In this document: positions 25,834-38,159 of the stretch, piece after piece | Numbering within the stretch: position 1 is the first letter of the stretch | How the letters are laid out: each line of letters starts with the position of its first letter | Source of the DNA: Thermomonas sp. XSG | GTDB lineage: Bacteria; Pseudomonadota; Gammaproteobacteria; Xanthomonadales; Xanthomonadaceae | DNA: 64,000 nt | Reading direction: 5' to 3' | Assembly (NCBI RefSeq): GCF_014678725.1 | Contig: NZ_CP061497.1 | Span: 1,504,001 to 1,568,000 of the forward strand | Made by a program: the position numbers and the translations under genes | Notes under the pieces: generated by a model | Databases searched by the model: none | What the model saw: the letters and a program-made list of their open reading frames with translations, nothing else | What the model was told of the DNA's origin: nothing

Positions 25834-26952
25834 TCAGAACAACTCGCCTTGGGGCGAGGCCGGACGCGGCCGCTGGAACAGGTCGGTGCGCAGCGGCGGC
25901 AACGCGGCAAACCCCAGCCGGCGGCTGGCCTTCGCGAAGCGCATCGCGACCAGGTCGGCAAAGGGCCCCTGTCCACGCATGCGCGTGCCGAACGCGCTGT
26001 CGTAGTCCTTGCCGCCGCGCATCTGCCGGACCAGGCTCATCACGTGCGTGGCACGGTCCGGATAGTGCAGCTGCAGCCATTCGCGCCAGAGCTCTTTCAA
26101 CTCATGCGGCAACCGCAGCAGCACATAGCCGGCGGACTGCGCACCGGCATCGCGCGCGGCTTCAAGGATGCGCTCCAGGTATTCATCGGTGATCGCCGGG
26201 ATCACCGGCGCCACCAGCACGCCCACCGGCACGCCAGCCTCGCGCAGCGCGGCGACCAGCTTCAGCCGCGTGTGCGGCGCTGCGGCGCGCGGTTCGAGCT
26301 TCGCCGACAGCGCGTTGTCGAGGGTGGTGATCGAGACATGCACGTTGGCCAGTCCGTGCGCGGCCAGTTCCGCCAGCAGGTCGAGGTCGCGCAGCAGCGC
26401 GCTGCCCTTGGTGACGATGCTGAGCGGATGGCGCGCCTGCAGCAGCACGTCAAGGCAGGCGCGGCTGATGCCATGGGCGCGCTCCACCGGCTGCCAGCCG
26501 TCGGTATTGATGCCCAGCGCGATGGGCACCGGCACGTAGCCGGGCTTGGCAAGTTCGGTGCGCAGCAGTTCCGCGGCATTGGCCTTGGCAAACAGCCTGG
26601 TCTCGAAATCCAACCCCGGGGACAGGTCGAGATAGGCGTGCGAGGGCCGTGCGAAGCAATACACGCAGCCGTGCTCGCACCCGCGATACGGATTGACCGA
26701 CTGCGAGAAACCGACGTCGGGCGACTGGTTGCGACTGATGATGCTGCGTGCGCGTTCACTGGTGACCCGCGTGCGCAGTGCGGGCGCCTCCTCCAGCGCT
26801 TCGTACACGGACCCCCAGCCATCGTCGTCGAAGTGCAGCACGCGCTTCTCGAAGCGGCCAGTCGGGTGCGACGCCGCGCCGCGACCCTTGACCGGCGCCA
26901 TCGCGCGGCGCGCGTCGTCGTCGGGATGGGGCGGGGCGGATGAAATCTCCAT
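25834..26952 (-). CDS. PA0069-family radical SAM protein (SplB-like)
   Basis: 372 residues. The radical SAM cluster motif Cys-x3-Cys-x2-Cys lies in NPYRGCEHGCVYCFARPSH, followed by AYLDLSPGLDFETRLF, IALGINTDGWQPVE and VTKGSALLRDLDLL, the pattern of the COG1533 (DNA repair photolyase-like) group. A [4Fe-4S] enzyme using S-adenosylmethionine is expected; the substrate is unknown. The N-terminal 45 residues are basic and less conserved. It is divergent from the cardiolipin synthase gene with 52 nt between. Confidence 0.9.
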   Translation of the reverse strand: MEISSAPPHPDDDARRAMAPVKGRGAASHPTGRFEKRVLHFDDDGWGSVYEALEEAPALRTRVTSERARSIISRNQSPDVGFSQSVNPYRGCEHGCVYCFARPSHAYLDLSPGLDFETRLFAKANAAELLRTELAKPGYVPVPIALGINTDGWQPVERAHGISRACLDVLLQARHPLSIVTKGSALLRDLDLLAELAAHGLANVHVSITTLDNALSAKLEPRAAAPHTRLKLVAALREAGVPVGVLVAPVIPAITDEYLERILEAARDAGAQSAGYVLLRLPHELKELWREWLQLHYPDRATHVMSLVRQMRGGKDYDSAFGTRMRGQGPFADLVAMRFAKASRRLGFAALPPLRTDLFQRPRPASPQGELF

Positions 26953-27004
26953 CCGCGCAGCCTACCCTGTGGTGGTCGCAGGACCCGCGACGCAGGAGAA
27001 CGCC

Positions 27005-28444
27005 GTGGCCGCACTGATCGATGTCTGGGACGCCCTGTGGGCGATCCCCCACATCCGCGCCTGGCTGACCGCAGGCTGGGCGCTGTACCTGGTCTGGCTG
27101 GGCGGCTGGATCGTGCTGCAGAAGCGCGAGCCGGTGGCAACCCTGAGCTGGCTGATCAGCCTGGCGGCGCTGCCCTACATCGGCTTCGCGATCTACTACA
27201 TCCTCGGCCCGCAGCGGATCATCCGCCACCGCGCACGGCGGCGGCGCCACCACGCGCACCTGCCACTCGATGGTGACGGCCCCGGCGACGAGAGCCTGGA
27301 ACTGCGCGCCCTTGCCCATGCCACCAGCGGGCTCGCGCCGAGCACTGCGCACGACGTGCGCCTGCTGGTCGATGGCGGCAGCAAGTATCCGGCCCTGCTG
27401 GACGCCATCGCGCAGGCGCGCGACCACGTCCATCTGGAGTACTACATCTACAACCCGGACCGCACCGGCACGGCGCTGCGCGATGCGCTGGTGGAGCGCG
27501 CCCGTGCGGGGGTCAAGGTGCGGTTGCTGCTCGACGCGATGGGCTCTTCGCAATGCGGCAAACGGTTTTTCGAAGCGTTGCTCGAGGCCGGCGGCGAGCT
27601 TGCCTGGTTCCACCCGGCGCGGCTGTGGCTGCCGTGGAAGCGGCCTTGGCTCAACCTGCGCACCCACCGCAAGATCGTGGTGGTGGACGGCCGGGTCGGT
27701 TTCCTTGGCGGCATCAACATCACCGACGAGGAAGACGAGCGCCTGCGCGAGGACGCCTACCGCGACCTGCACCTGCGCGTCGAGGGCGACATCGTGCGTT
27801 CGCTGCAGGAAGTCTTCGTCGAGGACTGGGCCTATGCCACCGAGCGCAAGGACTTCATCGGCGACGTGGTGCGCGCGATGCCTGCGCCGCAGCCCGGTCC
27901 GGTCCATGCGCAGCTGCTGACCTCCGGGCCGGATTCGCCGTGGGAGGCGATCCATCGCACCTACGTCGGCGCCATCCATTCGGCCACGCGACGGATCTGG
28001 CTGACCACGCCGTACTTCGTTCCCGGCGAGGCTGCGATGATGGCGTTGACCTCCGCCGCGTTAGGCGGCCTGGACGTGCGCCTGCTGGTGCCGAAGATGA
28101 GCGACAGCCGCCTGGTGACCTGGTGCGTGCGCTCCTACTACGACGACCTGCTGGCGGCCGGGGTGAAGGTCTACGAGTACGGCCCACGCATGCTGCACAG
28201 CAAGTCGCTGCTGGTCGACGACCGGCTGGTGATCATCGGCAGCGCCAACTTCGACCATCGCAGCTTCCGCCTCAACTTCGAATCGTCGCTGCTGATCGAT
28301 GATGCTGGCGTCGCCGGTGTGCTCGCCCAGCTGATCGAACGCGAGTTCGCCTGCGCGCCGCGGGTGCGCCCGGACCGCCCGCGTCCCCTGCTCACCGCAC
28401 GCCTGCCGGAGGCGCTGGCGCGGCTGACTGCGCCGCTGTTGTAG
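27005..28444 (+). CDS. cls: Cardiolipin synthase
   Basis: 479 residues from GTG 27005, preceded by AGGAGA. Two N-terminal helices (LTAGWALYLVWLGGWIVL and LISLAALPYIGFAIYYIL) anchor it in the inner membrane. A basic His/Arg loop follows, then two phospholipase-D domains with HxK motifs: THRKIVVVDGRVGFLGGINI (about residue 220) and HSKSLLVDDRLVIIGSANFD (about residue 400). It condenses two phosphatidylglycerols, or a PG with another phospholipid, to cardiolipin. No ATG is available in frame upstream, supporting the GTG start. Confidence 0.93.
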   Translation: MAALIDVWDALWAIPHIRAWLTAGWALYLVWLGGWIVLQKREPVATLSWLISLAALPYIGFAIYYILGPQRIIRHRARRRRHHAHLPLDGDGPGDESLELRALAHATSGLAPSTAHDVRLLVDGGSKYPALLDAIAQARDHVHLEYYIYNPDRTGTALRDALVERARAGVKVRLLLDAMGSSQCGKRFFEALLEAGGELAWFHPARLWLPWKRPWLNLRTHRKIVVVDGRVGFLGGINITDEEDERLREDAYRDLHLRVEGDIVRSLQEVFVEDWAYATERKDFIGDVVRAMPAPQPGPVHAQLLTSGPDSPWEAIHRTYVGAIHSATRRIWLTTPYFVPGEAAMMALTSAALGGLDVRLLVPKMSDSRLVTWCVRSYYDDLLAAGVKVYEYGPRMLHSKSLLVDDRLVIIGSANFDHRSFRLNFESSLLIDDAGVAGVLAQLIEREFACAPRVRPDRPRPLLTARLPEALARLTAPLL

Positions 28445-28492
28445 GCGACTGGGCGGCGTAAACTTGCGCGCAACCCACCCGGAGCCGCACGC

Positions 28493-28750
28493 ATGCACTG
28501 GCTGTTCCTGCTCCTCGCCGTCGCGGCGATGGCACTGGCGTTCCTCACCACGTCAATGGCGGTGCTGGCGGGCTGCATGCTCGCCGCGCTGATCCTGTTC
28601 ATTGCCTGGGTCCTCGGCCTGTACCAGGCCCGCGTGGCCGGCAGCGACCGTGATGCCACCATGATGGTCGACCCGGCCGAGTTGCGCCGGTTGCGCGAAC
28701 TGGCGGAGGCGCGCAGGCAGGAGCGCGATGCCGCTGGCGGCGCGCCATGA
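28493..28750 (+). CDS. Small hypothetical membrane protein upstream of pdxJ
   Basis: 85 residues. Two hydrophobic helices ([42 protein letters not shown] region) are followed by a charged helical tail ([20 protein letters not shown]). I do not recognise a family. CGGAG precedes the ATG, and the stop overlaps the pdxJ start by 4 nt (ATGA), so translation is coupled. Coupling to vitamin B6 synthesis is positional only. Confidence 0.75.
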   Translation: MHWLFLLLAVAAMALAFLTTSMAVLAGCMLAALILFIAWVLGLYQARVAGSDRDATMMVDPAELRRLRELAEARRQERDAAGGAP

Positions 28751-29505
28751 CCGCGCTCAGCGTCAACCTCAACAAGATCGCGGTGCTGCGCAATTCGCGC
28801 GGCGGCGCTGAGCCAGACGTGGTCACGGCCGGCGTGGCCTGCCTTGATGCCGGCGCCCACGGCCTCACCGTGCATCCGCGTCCCGACGCGCGCCACATCC
28901 GCAGCGACGACGTGTACGCGCTGGGTGCGCTGTGCACTGCGCGCGGGGTGGAATTCAACGTCGAGGGCAATCCGTTCGCACCGCCACGCGCCGGTTATCC
29001 GGGCCTGCTGGCATTGTGCGAGGCGGTCCGGCCGGCGCAGGTCACCCTGGTACCCGATGGCGATGGCCAGCTGACATCCGACCACGGCTTTGACTTCGCC
29101 CGCGACGGCGAATCGCTGCGCCCGCTCATCGCCGCGTTCAAGGTCCTCGGCTGCCGGGTCAGTGTGTTTGTCGACGTCGGCGATCCCGGCGTGGCGCAAG
29201 CCGCCGCCGTTGGCGCGGATCGGGTCGAGCTGTATACCGGTCCCTATGCCGAGGCCTTCGCCGCCGGCGATGCCGATGCAGCACTGCGTTCGGCCGCCAC
29301 AACGGCCCGGCTCGCCCAGTCGGCCGGCCTGCAGGTCAATGCCGGGCACGACCTCAGCCAGGCAAACCTTGGCCGCTTCCTCGCGGAAGTGCCGGATGTG
29401 CGGGAGGTGTCGATCGGCCACGCGCTGATCGGCGAAGCCCTTTACGCCGGCCTGGACGCCACCGTACGCGCCTACCGACGGATCGTGGACGCCGCGTCCG
29501 CCTGA
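28747..29505 (+). CDS. pdxJ: Pyridoxine 5'-phosphate synthase
   Basis: 252 residues. Condenses 1-deoxyxylulose 5-phosphate with 3-amino-2-oxopropyl phosphate in the DXP-dependent vitamin B6 pathway. Family motifs are [36 protein letters not shown] (catalytic His), [59 protein letters not shown] and [16 protein letters not shown]. Start and length are normal. It ends before a bidirectional-looking terminator shared with the convergent exb operon. Linkage to exbD2 is as in Xanthomonas. Confidence 0.96.
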   Translation: MTALSVNLNKIAVLRNSRGGAEPDVVTAGVACLDAGAHGLTVHPRPDARHIRSDDVYALGALCTARGVEFNVEGNPFAPPRAGYPGLLALCEAVRPAQVTLVPDGDGQLTSDHGFDFARDGESLRPLIAAFKVLGCRVSVFVDVGDPGVAQAAAVGADRVELYTGPYAEAFAAGDADAALRSAATTARLAQSAGLQVNAGHDLSQANLGRFLAEVPDVREVSIGHALIGEALYAGLDATVRAYRRIVDAASA

Positions 29506-29587
29506 CCTGCGAATCCGGTCGAAGACCGGGCAATCAGCAGCGCTAGCAGCCGCTCGCAGCCGTTTCACTGCCGGCCGGGCACAAAAA

Positions 29588-29610
29588 AACGCCGCCCCAA
29601 GGGCGGCGTT
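29588..29610 (-). terminator. Rho-independent terminator of the exb operon
   Basis: AACGCCGCCC-CAA-GGGCGGCGTT forms a 10-bp GC-rich stem. Read on the minus strand it is followed by seven T residues, ideal for ending exbB-exbD-exbD2. On the plus strand the T-run is only TTT including stem bases, so it is weaker for pdxJ. Confidence 0.85.
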
Positions 29611-29651
29611 TCGTCATCCACGACGCGCTCCGGAAGCCGGAGCCTGAATGT

Positions 29652-30062
29652 TTACTTCTGGACGAACCCGATCTTGATCATGTCGGCATTCTTCGCCGCC
29701 GCCAGCACCTGGGCCAGCACGCCGTATTCCGCCGACTCATTGGTATCGATCTGCAATTCCGGCTGGTTGGTCGGATCGCGGGCGACTTCCTCGTCCATCA
29801 TCCGCTCCAGCGCCGAAACGGCGACCGGCGAGTTGTTCCAGTAGATCTGGCCCGAGGCATCGATCCGGAGTTCGATCGGATCCGGCGGTTCCTTCGGGTT
29901 TTCCGGTGGCTTGTCCGTCTTCTGCGGCAGATCAACGTCCACCGGCACCGACTGGATCGGCATGGTCACCATGAAGATGATCAGCAGCACGAGCATCACG
30001 TCGATCAACGGGGTGACGTTGATGTCCGCCATGGCACCTGCGCTGGCTTTGGCAAAGGCCAT
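29652..30062 (-). CDS. exbD2: ExbD-family biopolymer transport protein (second copy, ExbD2)
   Basis: 136 residues. Single N-terminal helix with the proton-pathway Asp ([22 protein letters not shown]), then a periplasmic Pro/Lys-rich linker and TolR/ExbD fold. It partners ExbB in the proton-driven motor that powers TonB. Tandem exbD1-exbD2 after exbB is the arrangement described in Xanthomonas campestris, where exbD2 is dispensable for iron uptake but affects plant interactions. It is spaced 12 nt from exbD1 in the same operon. Confidence 0.92.
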   Translation of the reverse strand: MAFAKASAGAMADINVTPLIDVMLVLLIIFMVTMPIQSVPVDVDLPQKTDKPPENPKEPPDPIELRIDASGQIYWNNSPVAVSALERMMDEEVARDPTNQPELQIDTNESAEYGVLAQVLAAAKNADMIKIGFVQK

Positions 30063-30074
30063 CGTGCGTTCTCC

Positions 30075-30506
30075 TTACTGCCCTTTCTTCGGCGGCGTGG
30101 TGACGAAGCCGACCTTGGCCATGCCCTGCGCCTGCGCGATCTTCACGACTTCGTTGATCAGCCGGTACGGGGTGGTTTTGTCGCCACGGATCTGCACCGG
30201 CGGCTGCGGGGTCTTCTGGGCCTCGACCGACAGGCGGCTTTCGATCGCCTGCCGGGTCGCCGGCTCATCGTTGAGGAAGAGCTCGCCCGCCTCGGTCACC
30301 GAGATGGTCACCGGCGGGATCTGCTGTTTCTTCTCTTCCTTCTTCTCGACCACCGCCTGCGGCAGCTGCACCTTGACCTTGTGGTTCATCAGCGGCGTCG
30401 TGATCATGAAGATGATCAGCAGCACCAACATCACGTCCACCAGGGGCGTGACGTTGATTTCGGCCATCGGCGCGCCGTCTTCCTTGTTACCGACACTTGC
30501 TCCCAT
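30075..30506 (-). CDS. exbD: ExbD-family biopolymer transport protein
   Basis: 143 residues. After a 14-residue polar N-terminus comes the ExbD helix [26 protein letters not shown] with its conserved Asp. A Lys/Glu-rich linker (VVEKKEEKKQQIPP) and the periplasmic domain (EAGELFLNDEPATRQAIESRL) follow. It forms the ExbB5-ExbD2 type motor that uses the proton gradient to energise TonB. It lies 36 nt after exbB and shares its operon. Confidence 0.94.
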   Translation of the reverse strand: MGASVGNKEDGAPMAEINVTPLVDVMLVLLIIFMITTPLMNHKVKVQLPQAVVEKKEEKKQQIPPVTISVTEAGELFLNDEPATRQAIESRLSVEAQKTPQPPVQIRGDKTTPYRLINEVVKIAQAQGMAKVGFVTTPPKKGQ

Positions 30507-30542
30507 GGTCAGGGGCCTCCGTCAGGTTCCATTCGCCAACGA

Positions 30543-31301
30543 TCAGCGCTTGCCGGCCGCGTCGCCGACGCGAGCGCCGGTGGCGAAGAAGTCGTGCAGG
30601 TCGTGTGCGAAGGTGTCGAACTGGTTGTTGGTGATGCGGTTCGAGCGCACGAAGGCGTTGTACGCCAGCAGCGCGGGAATCGCGACGAACAGACCCAGAG
30701 CGGTCATGATCAGCGCCTCGCCCACCGGGCCGGCCACCGCCGAGATCGAGGCGTCGCCCGACGAACCGATCTTGATCAGCGCGTGGTAGATGCCCCACAC
30801 GGTGCCGAGCAGGCCGACGAACGGAGCCGACGAACCGGTGGTGGCAAGCACGGTCAGGCCGGCTTCCAGGCTCAGCGACTCACGGGTCACGGCCTGGCGC
30901 AGGGCGCGGTCAACGAACTCGGAGCGGTTCAGCGACTCGGCCAGCTTGGAGCCGTCGTGGCGCTGGTGGTGGGCGGCGGCCTGAGCGGCGTCAAGCGCGA
31001 TCTTGGAGAACGGCTCCGACTTCGGCTGCTCTTCCATGTAGCGGATCGCGTCCTGGGCGTTGGTGGTTTCCCAGAACGTGCTGACCACACGGTCCGCGCG
31101 GCCACGCAGGCGCATGTTCTTGATGAAGTTGATGATGATCCAGTACCAGGACATCACCGACATGATGCTCAAGGTCAGGAACACGATCCAGCCGACAACG
31201 TCGAAGTTCTGGATGAGGTGGTCAAAGCCCATCGCCTGCAGAGCGGCGGCGTTGTTGCCTCCGGCGGCGGCAGGTGCGGCGGCAGCAGTTTCTTGCAACA
31301 T
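30543..31301 (-). CDS. exbB: ExbB-family proton channel protein (MotA/TolQ/ExbB)
   Basis: 252 residues. An Ala-rich periplasmic N-terminus is followed by helix 1 (VGWIVFLTLSIMSVMSWYWIIINFIKNM), a large cytoplasmic loop, and helices 2-3 with the family signature LTVLATTGSSAPFVGLLGTVWGIYHAL and ALIMTALGLFVAIPALLAYNAF. It forms the pentameric stator of the TonB energising complex. It lies 83 nt downstream of tonB on the same strand. Confidence 0.94.
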   Translation of the reverse strand: MLQETAAAAPAAAGGNNAAALQAMGFDHLIQNFDVVGWIVFLTLSIMSVMSWYWIIINFIKNMRLRGRADRVVSTFWETTNAQDAIRYMEEQPKSEPFSKIALDAAQAAAHHQRHDGSKLAESLNRSEFVDRALRQAVTRESLSLEAGLTVLATTGSSAPFVGLLGTVWGIYHALIKIGSSGDASISAVAGPVGEALIMTALGLFVAIPALLAYNAFVRSNRITNNQFDTFAHDLHDFFATGARVGDAAGKR

Positions 31302-31384
31302 ACGCTTACCCTTGGATGTCGTGGATGAAGTTGTTCAAAAGAGGTGACGCATTACGGTTTGGAGCGGGTGGTGCGGAACAGCGG

Positions 31385-32056
<672 letters not shown>

Positions 32057-32209
32057 GCGCACGGCTCTGGTGTGGAGGGCCCCGGTCGTTTCGGCCGGGA
32101 CGGATTACGGTGCGACCTGATGGCCGCAGGAATCCCGTAGTTTATACCAGTAGACCCGGCTTGTTCCAAGCCTTGTCTGTGGTGTAGGTCAAAAACTGCG
32201 CGGTGCGTC

Positions 32210-33334
32210 TCAACGCGCGAGGATGCGGTTGGCTTCTTCCGGCTTCTTGACGCCCTTCTCCAGCGCCTGCTTGGCAGCGGCTTTCGCCTCGGCCTTGCGG
32301 TCCGCGTAGTCCAGCACCTTGGCGAGGTTGAGGTAGGCCTCACCGTCCGCCGCGAGCGGGGCGGCCAGCTTGTACAACTCGATCGCCTGCGGGATCTTGT
32401 CGTCCATGTAGGCGTTCTGCGCGAGGATCTGGTAGTCGCGCGCCAGATCGGCATCCTTCTGCAGGATGCCCTTGGCCACGCCGTCGTCGATGACCTTCTT
32501 GGCGTCGTCCCAGCGCTGGGCGTTCATGTAGCCGATGTACAGCGCGCGCAGTTCGCGCTTCTCGGTGAGCATGCCGCGCTTGTAGGCGCTCTCGAGCAGG
32601 ACGTTGGCCTCATCGAACTTGTCGCCATTCTGCAGGGCGGCGACAGCGTTCATCAGCAGGCGCTTGTCATCCGGGTTCTTGGCGACCAGATCCTTGTAGA
32701 TCGCAGCGGCTTCGTCGTGGCGGTCGAGGTTGGCCAGCACGCCGGCACGGAATGCCAGGTGCTCGGGCTTGTCGGACTTGCTCTCCGCCAGGAAGCGATC
32801 CATGGTCTTCAGCGAGTCGGCGTACTTCTCGTTGCCGAACTGGATGATCGCGAGGTTGTACATGGTCGAGAAATGGCCATCGTTTTCCATGCCATTGGCA
32901 TCGACCGCCTTGGCGAAGAACTCGCCCGCCTTGGCCTGGTCGTCCATGTTGGCGGCGGCGTTGCCTGCCATTGAGTAGGCGAAGGACTTCTCGTACGCGT
33001 TCGCGGCAGGCATTGCCGCCAGTTCCTCGGCCTTGCTGATCACCCCAGCCCAGTCGTCCTTCTCGTAGCGGGCCTGCAACTCCTGCAAGTGCTTCATCAG
33101 CTTCGGCGAGGCCTTGGCCTCCGGCGACTGCCGGGTGGCATTGGGATACAGCGCGGGCTTGGCCTCTGCCGCCTTCTGCGGATCCTTTCCAAGCTCGGCG
33201 CGACGACGTGCGCGTTCCTCCTGCTTGCTCATCGTCTGCGACTGCGGCCCGGCGTGGACGATCGGCGCAAGCACCAGCATGCCGAGGGCAGCGGTGAGGG
33301 CGACGGTGAGCGGGCGGCGATAGGGCTTCGACAT
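32210..33334 (-). CDS. Secreted tetratricopeptide-repeat protein upstream of tonB
   Basis: 374 residues with a signal peptide (VALTAALGMLVLAPIVHA). A charged segment (SKQEERARRRAELGKDPQKA) is followed by about seven TPR-like helix pairs, for example KSFAYSMAGNAAANMDDQAKAGEFFAKAV, AFRAGVLANLDRHDEAAAIYKDLVAKNPDD and RDYQILAQNAYMDDKIPQAIELYKLAAPL. ATG 33334 is chosen for the signal peptide. It is likely a periplasmic scaffold. It lies 153 nt ahead of tonB on the same strand, so a link to the TonB system is plausible but positional. Confidence 0.85.
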   Translation of the reverse strand: MSKPYRRPLTVALTAALGMLVLAPIVHAGPQSQTMSKQEERARRRAELGKDPQKAAEAKPALYPNATRQSPEAKASPKLMKHLQELQARYEKDDWAGVISKAEELAAMPAANAYEKSFAYSMAGNAAANMDDQAKAGEFFAKAVDANGMENDGHFSTMYNLAIIQFGNEKYADSLKTMDRFLAESKSDKPEHLAFRAGVLANLDRHDEAAAIYKDLVAKNPDDKRLLMNAVAALQNGDKFDEANVLLESAYKRGMLTEKRELRALYIGYMNAQRWDDAKKVIDDGVAKGILQKDADLARDYQILAQNAYMDDKIPQAIELYKLAAPLAADGEAYLNLAKVLDYADRKAEAKAAAKQALEKGVKKPEEANRILAR

Positions 33335-33432
33335 GGGGGCATTCCTCGATGGCAATTTGCCGCGGCAGGCGCGGCCAGGTGCGGAAACTTAGCAGAAAGT
33401 GGGTTCGCCGACCTGTGCCGGAATGCACCAGG

Positions 33433-34245
33433 TCAACGGCAGCTGGGAGTGTGCCCGCTGCTGCGCGCGGCCTGCATGACCGGCATCAACCCGGCTGCGC
33501 GTGCCTGCAGTTCACGCAGGCGGGAAGCGGGGTCGGGGTGGGTGGAAAGCCATTGTGGCGGTCGCGAAGCGCCGGCCGAGCCCATGTTGCGCCACAACTG
33601 CACGGCGGCCTCGGGATCGAAGCCGGCCTTGGCCATCAGCTCCTGGCCGACGACGTCGGCCTCGGACTCCTGCACCCGCGAATTCGGCAGCAGGAAGGCA
33701 CCCTGCAGGAGTGCGCCGCCCAGCTGGCCGGTGGTCTGCTGGGCTCCCTCGCCGTAGCGCGAGCCGGCCAGTGCCCCAGCCACGCCCAGTCCGGTCTGGG
33801 CATAGACCTGGCGGGTGATGCGCTCGTCATGGTGGCGCGCGGTCACGTGCCCGATTTCGTGGGCGATCACTGCCGCCAGCTGGTCCTGGCTGGTGGCGAC
33901 CTTGAAGATCCCGGTGTAGACGCCGATCTTGCCGCCGGGCAGCGCCCAGGCATTGGCTTCGTTGTTGTCGAACAGCGCGTATTCCCAGCGCACGCCGTTC
34001 CACGGCGCCGGCAGCTGGGCGGTGATCGCACGTACGACGCAACCCACGTACGCGTTCTGGGACGCGTCGCGGCTCAGCGGCGTGGATGCCTTGGCCTGAG
34101 CGAAGGCCTGCAGGCCAAGCTGGTCCAACTGCGCCTGCGAGACGGCACCCACGTACTGGGTGCGCCCGGTCGGCGACGTGGTGGTGGCGCAGGCTGCCAC
34201 CGCCAGCGCGGTGGCGACACCCAGTGCTAGGGCCTTGGCGTTCAT
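33433..34245 (-). CDS. M48-family metalloprotease lipoprotein (LoiP/YcaL-like)
   Basis: 270 residues. Lipoprotein signal (LGVATALAVAACATT, Cys about residue 19). The mature part has the zinc site AAVIAHEIGHVTARHHDER (HExxH) and downstream Glu ligand in VQESEADVVGQELMAKAGFDP, then STHPDPASRLRELQ, all typical of periplasmic M48 proteases acting in envelope quality control. ANAWALPGGKIGVYTGI precedes the active site as usual. It stands between the TPR gene and gyrB on the same strand with about 70-100 nt gaps. Confidence 0.92.
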   Translation of the reverse strand: MNAKALALGVATALAVAACATTTSPTGRTQYVGAVSQAQLDQLGLQAFAQAKASTPLSRDASQNAYVGCVVRAITAQLPAPWNGVRWEYALFDNNEANAWALPGGKIGVYTGIFKVATSQDQLAAVIAHEIGHVTARHHDERITRQVYAQTGLGVAGALAGSRYGEGAQQTTGQLGGALLQGAFLLPNSRVQESEADVVGQELMAKAGFDPEAAVQLWRNMGSAGASRPPQWLSTHPDPASRLRELQARAAGLMPVMQAARSSGHTPSCR

Positions 34246-34317
34246 GTCGGTCTCCGATCCTTACGCGGTACGCCGTTGTAGGCTGGGGGGCCTGAACGCG
34301 GCGTCAATCCGGCCGGA

Positions 34318-36831
<2,514 letters not shown>

Positions 36832-36936
36832 CTATAGGAATGCGCAGTATAGCCGACGCGGACCGGCAGCCCCGCAGCCCGCAGTGGACGGGTCATCCGG
36901 CAGTGAACCTTTCCGCTCAGTGGCGCGGCGGAGCGG

Positions 36937-38022
36937 TCATTGCCCGAGCTCGCGGATACGGCCATGTTCCACGTGGAACATCGCAGCTTCGATGCCGACC
37001 TCGGCCAATCCCGGCGGCATCTCCGTACCGGTCACCAATACCTGCGCCGCACTGTTGACGAGCACCTGAAGCAGGCGGCGCTGGTGGTGCCGATCCAGTT
37101 CCGAGCCCAGATCGTCCAACTGCAGGACCGGCCAGTACCCGAGCAGATCCGCAAGATGCCCGGCTTGGCCGAGCAGCAACGCGAGCGCGAGTTGCTTTGT
37201 CTGCCCACGCGACAGTCCATCCCGGCTCGGCAGATCACGCAGGCTGATCCGGAGGTCGGCCCGGTGCGGTCCCATGGACGTATGGCCCAGCGCAAGATCG
37301 CGCTCCCGCGACAGCAGCAATGCATCCGCGAGAGCGAGTTCCTGCCGCTTCCAGCCGGGATGCAATGTCAGTTCAACATCCCCGGCAGCAGGCAGGAGTT
37401 CGGGCAGCAATCGTGACAGCCGGGGTTGCAGCCCGGCCACGTACGCTTCGCGCAGCTGGGTCAGCTGCTCCCCCGACTGCGCGAGTTCGTGCTCCCAGGC
37501 ATCCAGCTGGGCGTGTCCGCCGGGCTGCCGCAGCAAAGCGTTGCGCTGCTTGAGCGCGCGGGCATACCGTCGCCACTGCGGCATGAAGCCATGTTCCACG
37601 TGGAACAGCCCCCAGTCCAAGTAGCGGCGACGACCCTCGTTGCTGCCATCAACCAGTGCGTGGCTACCGGGTTCGAAGGTGATCACGGCCAAGGCTTCGC
37701 ACAACTGCCCGAGCTGGCGCACATCCTCCCCATCCAGCCGCGCTTCCCAACTGCCGCCAGCGTGGCGGAGGCCGGCACGATGCGTCGCCCCGGCCACCTC
37801 CCACTCCGCATAGGCGCTCAGCGCGGGTTCTCCCTGCCGGATCAAGCCGTCGCGTACCCGCCCCCGGAAGCTGCGGCCATGCGCCAGCAGATGTAGTGCT
37901 TCCAGCACGCTGGTCTTGCCGCTGCCGTTGTCTCCGGTCAGCAGGTTGAAACCTTGCCGCAGGTCTATCTCCACCGAATCGAAGCGGCGGAACGACTGCA
38001 ACTGGAGTCTGCGGATCAGCAT
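36937..38022 (-). CDS. recF: DNA replication and repair protein RecF
   Basis: 361 residues. SMC-like ATPase that loads RecA at gaps. Walker A is LLTGDNGSGKTSVLEALHLL (Lys36), the signature motif is DGLSRGQTKQLALALLL and Walker B is VLQLDDLGSELD. ATG 38022 is chosen over a longer frame because MLIRRLQLQSFRRF is the normal N-terminus. Two parS palindromes lie inside the gene and are read as FHVEH, near residue 140 and near residue 350 by the C-terminus. The centrally placed and terminal FHVEH peptides are therefore dictated by DNA sites. Confidence 0.95.
   Translation of the reverse strand: MLIRRLQLQSFRRFDSVEIDLRQGFNLLTGDNGSGKTSVLEALHLLAHGRSFRGRVRDGLIRQGEPALSAYAEWEVAGATHRAGLRHAGGSWEARLDGEDVRQLGQLCEALAVITFEPGSHALVDGSNEGRRRYLDWGLFHVEHGFMPQWRRYARALKQRNALLRQPGGHAQLDAWEHELAQSGEQLTQLREAYVAGLQPRLSRLLPELLPAAGDVELTLHPGWKRQELALADALLLSRERDLALGHTSMGPHRADLRISLRDLPSRDGLSRGQTKQLALALLLGQAGHLADLLGYWPVLQLDDLGSELDRHHQRRLLQVLVNSAAQVLVTGTEMPPGLAEVGIEAAMFHVEHGRIRELGQ
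36965..36980. promoter_or_regulatory. parS centromere site (copy 1, in 3' end of recF)
   Basis: TGTTCCACGTGGAACA, a perfect 16-bp palindrome identical to the Pseudomonas-type parS bound by ParB (Spo0J). It marks the origin region for ParABS segregation and SMC loading. It is embedded in recF codons for FHVEH. Confidence 0.92.
37592..37607. promoter_or_regulatory. parS centromere site (copy 2, inside recF)
   Basis: Second identical TGTTCCACGTGGAACA, 627 bp from copy 1 and within recF. It reads as Leu-Phe-His-Val-Glu-His in the RecF frame (GLFHVEHGF). Confidence 0.92.
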
Positions 38023-38088
38023 GGGGACGGGAATGCCGAGCGCGGCCGGGAACGACAACGCCCGGACCAGGCCGGGCGTTGCAGGAAA

Positions 38089-38104
38089 TGTTCCACGTGG
38101 AACA
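38089..38104. promoter_or_regulatory. parS centromere site (copy 3, dnaN-recF intergenic)
   Basis: Third identical TGTTCCACGTGGAACA, in the 137-nt gap between dnaN and recF, 497 bp from copy 2. The upstream CCCGGACCAGGCCGGG repeat (38061-38076) is a short imperfect hairpin beside it. Confidence 0.92.
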
Positions 38105-38159
38105 TCACGTCAACCAGCTCGACCAGTGGCGGCCGGAGACGAAATGCGGACATGACTGG

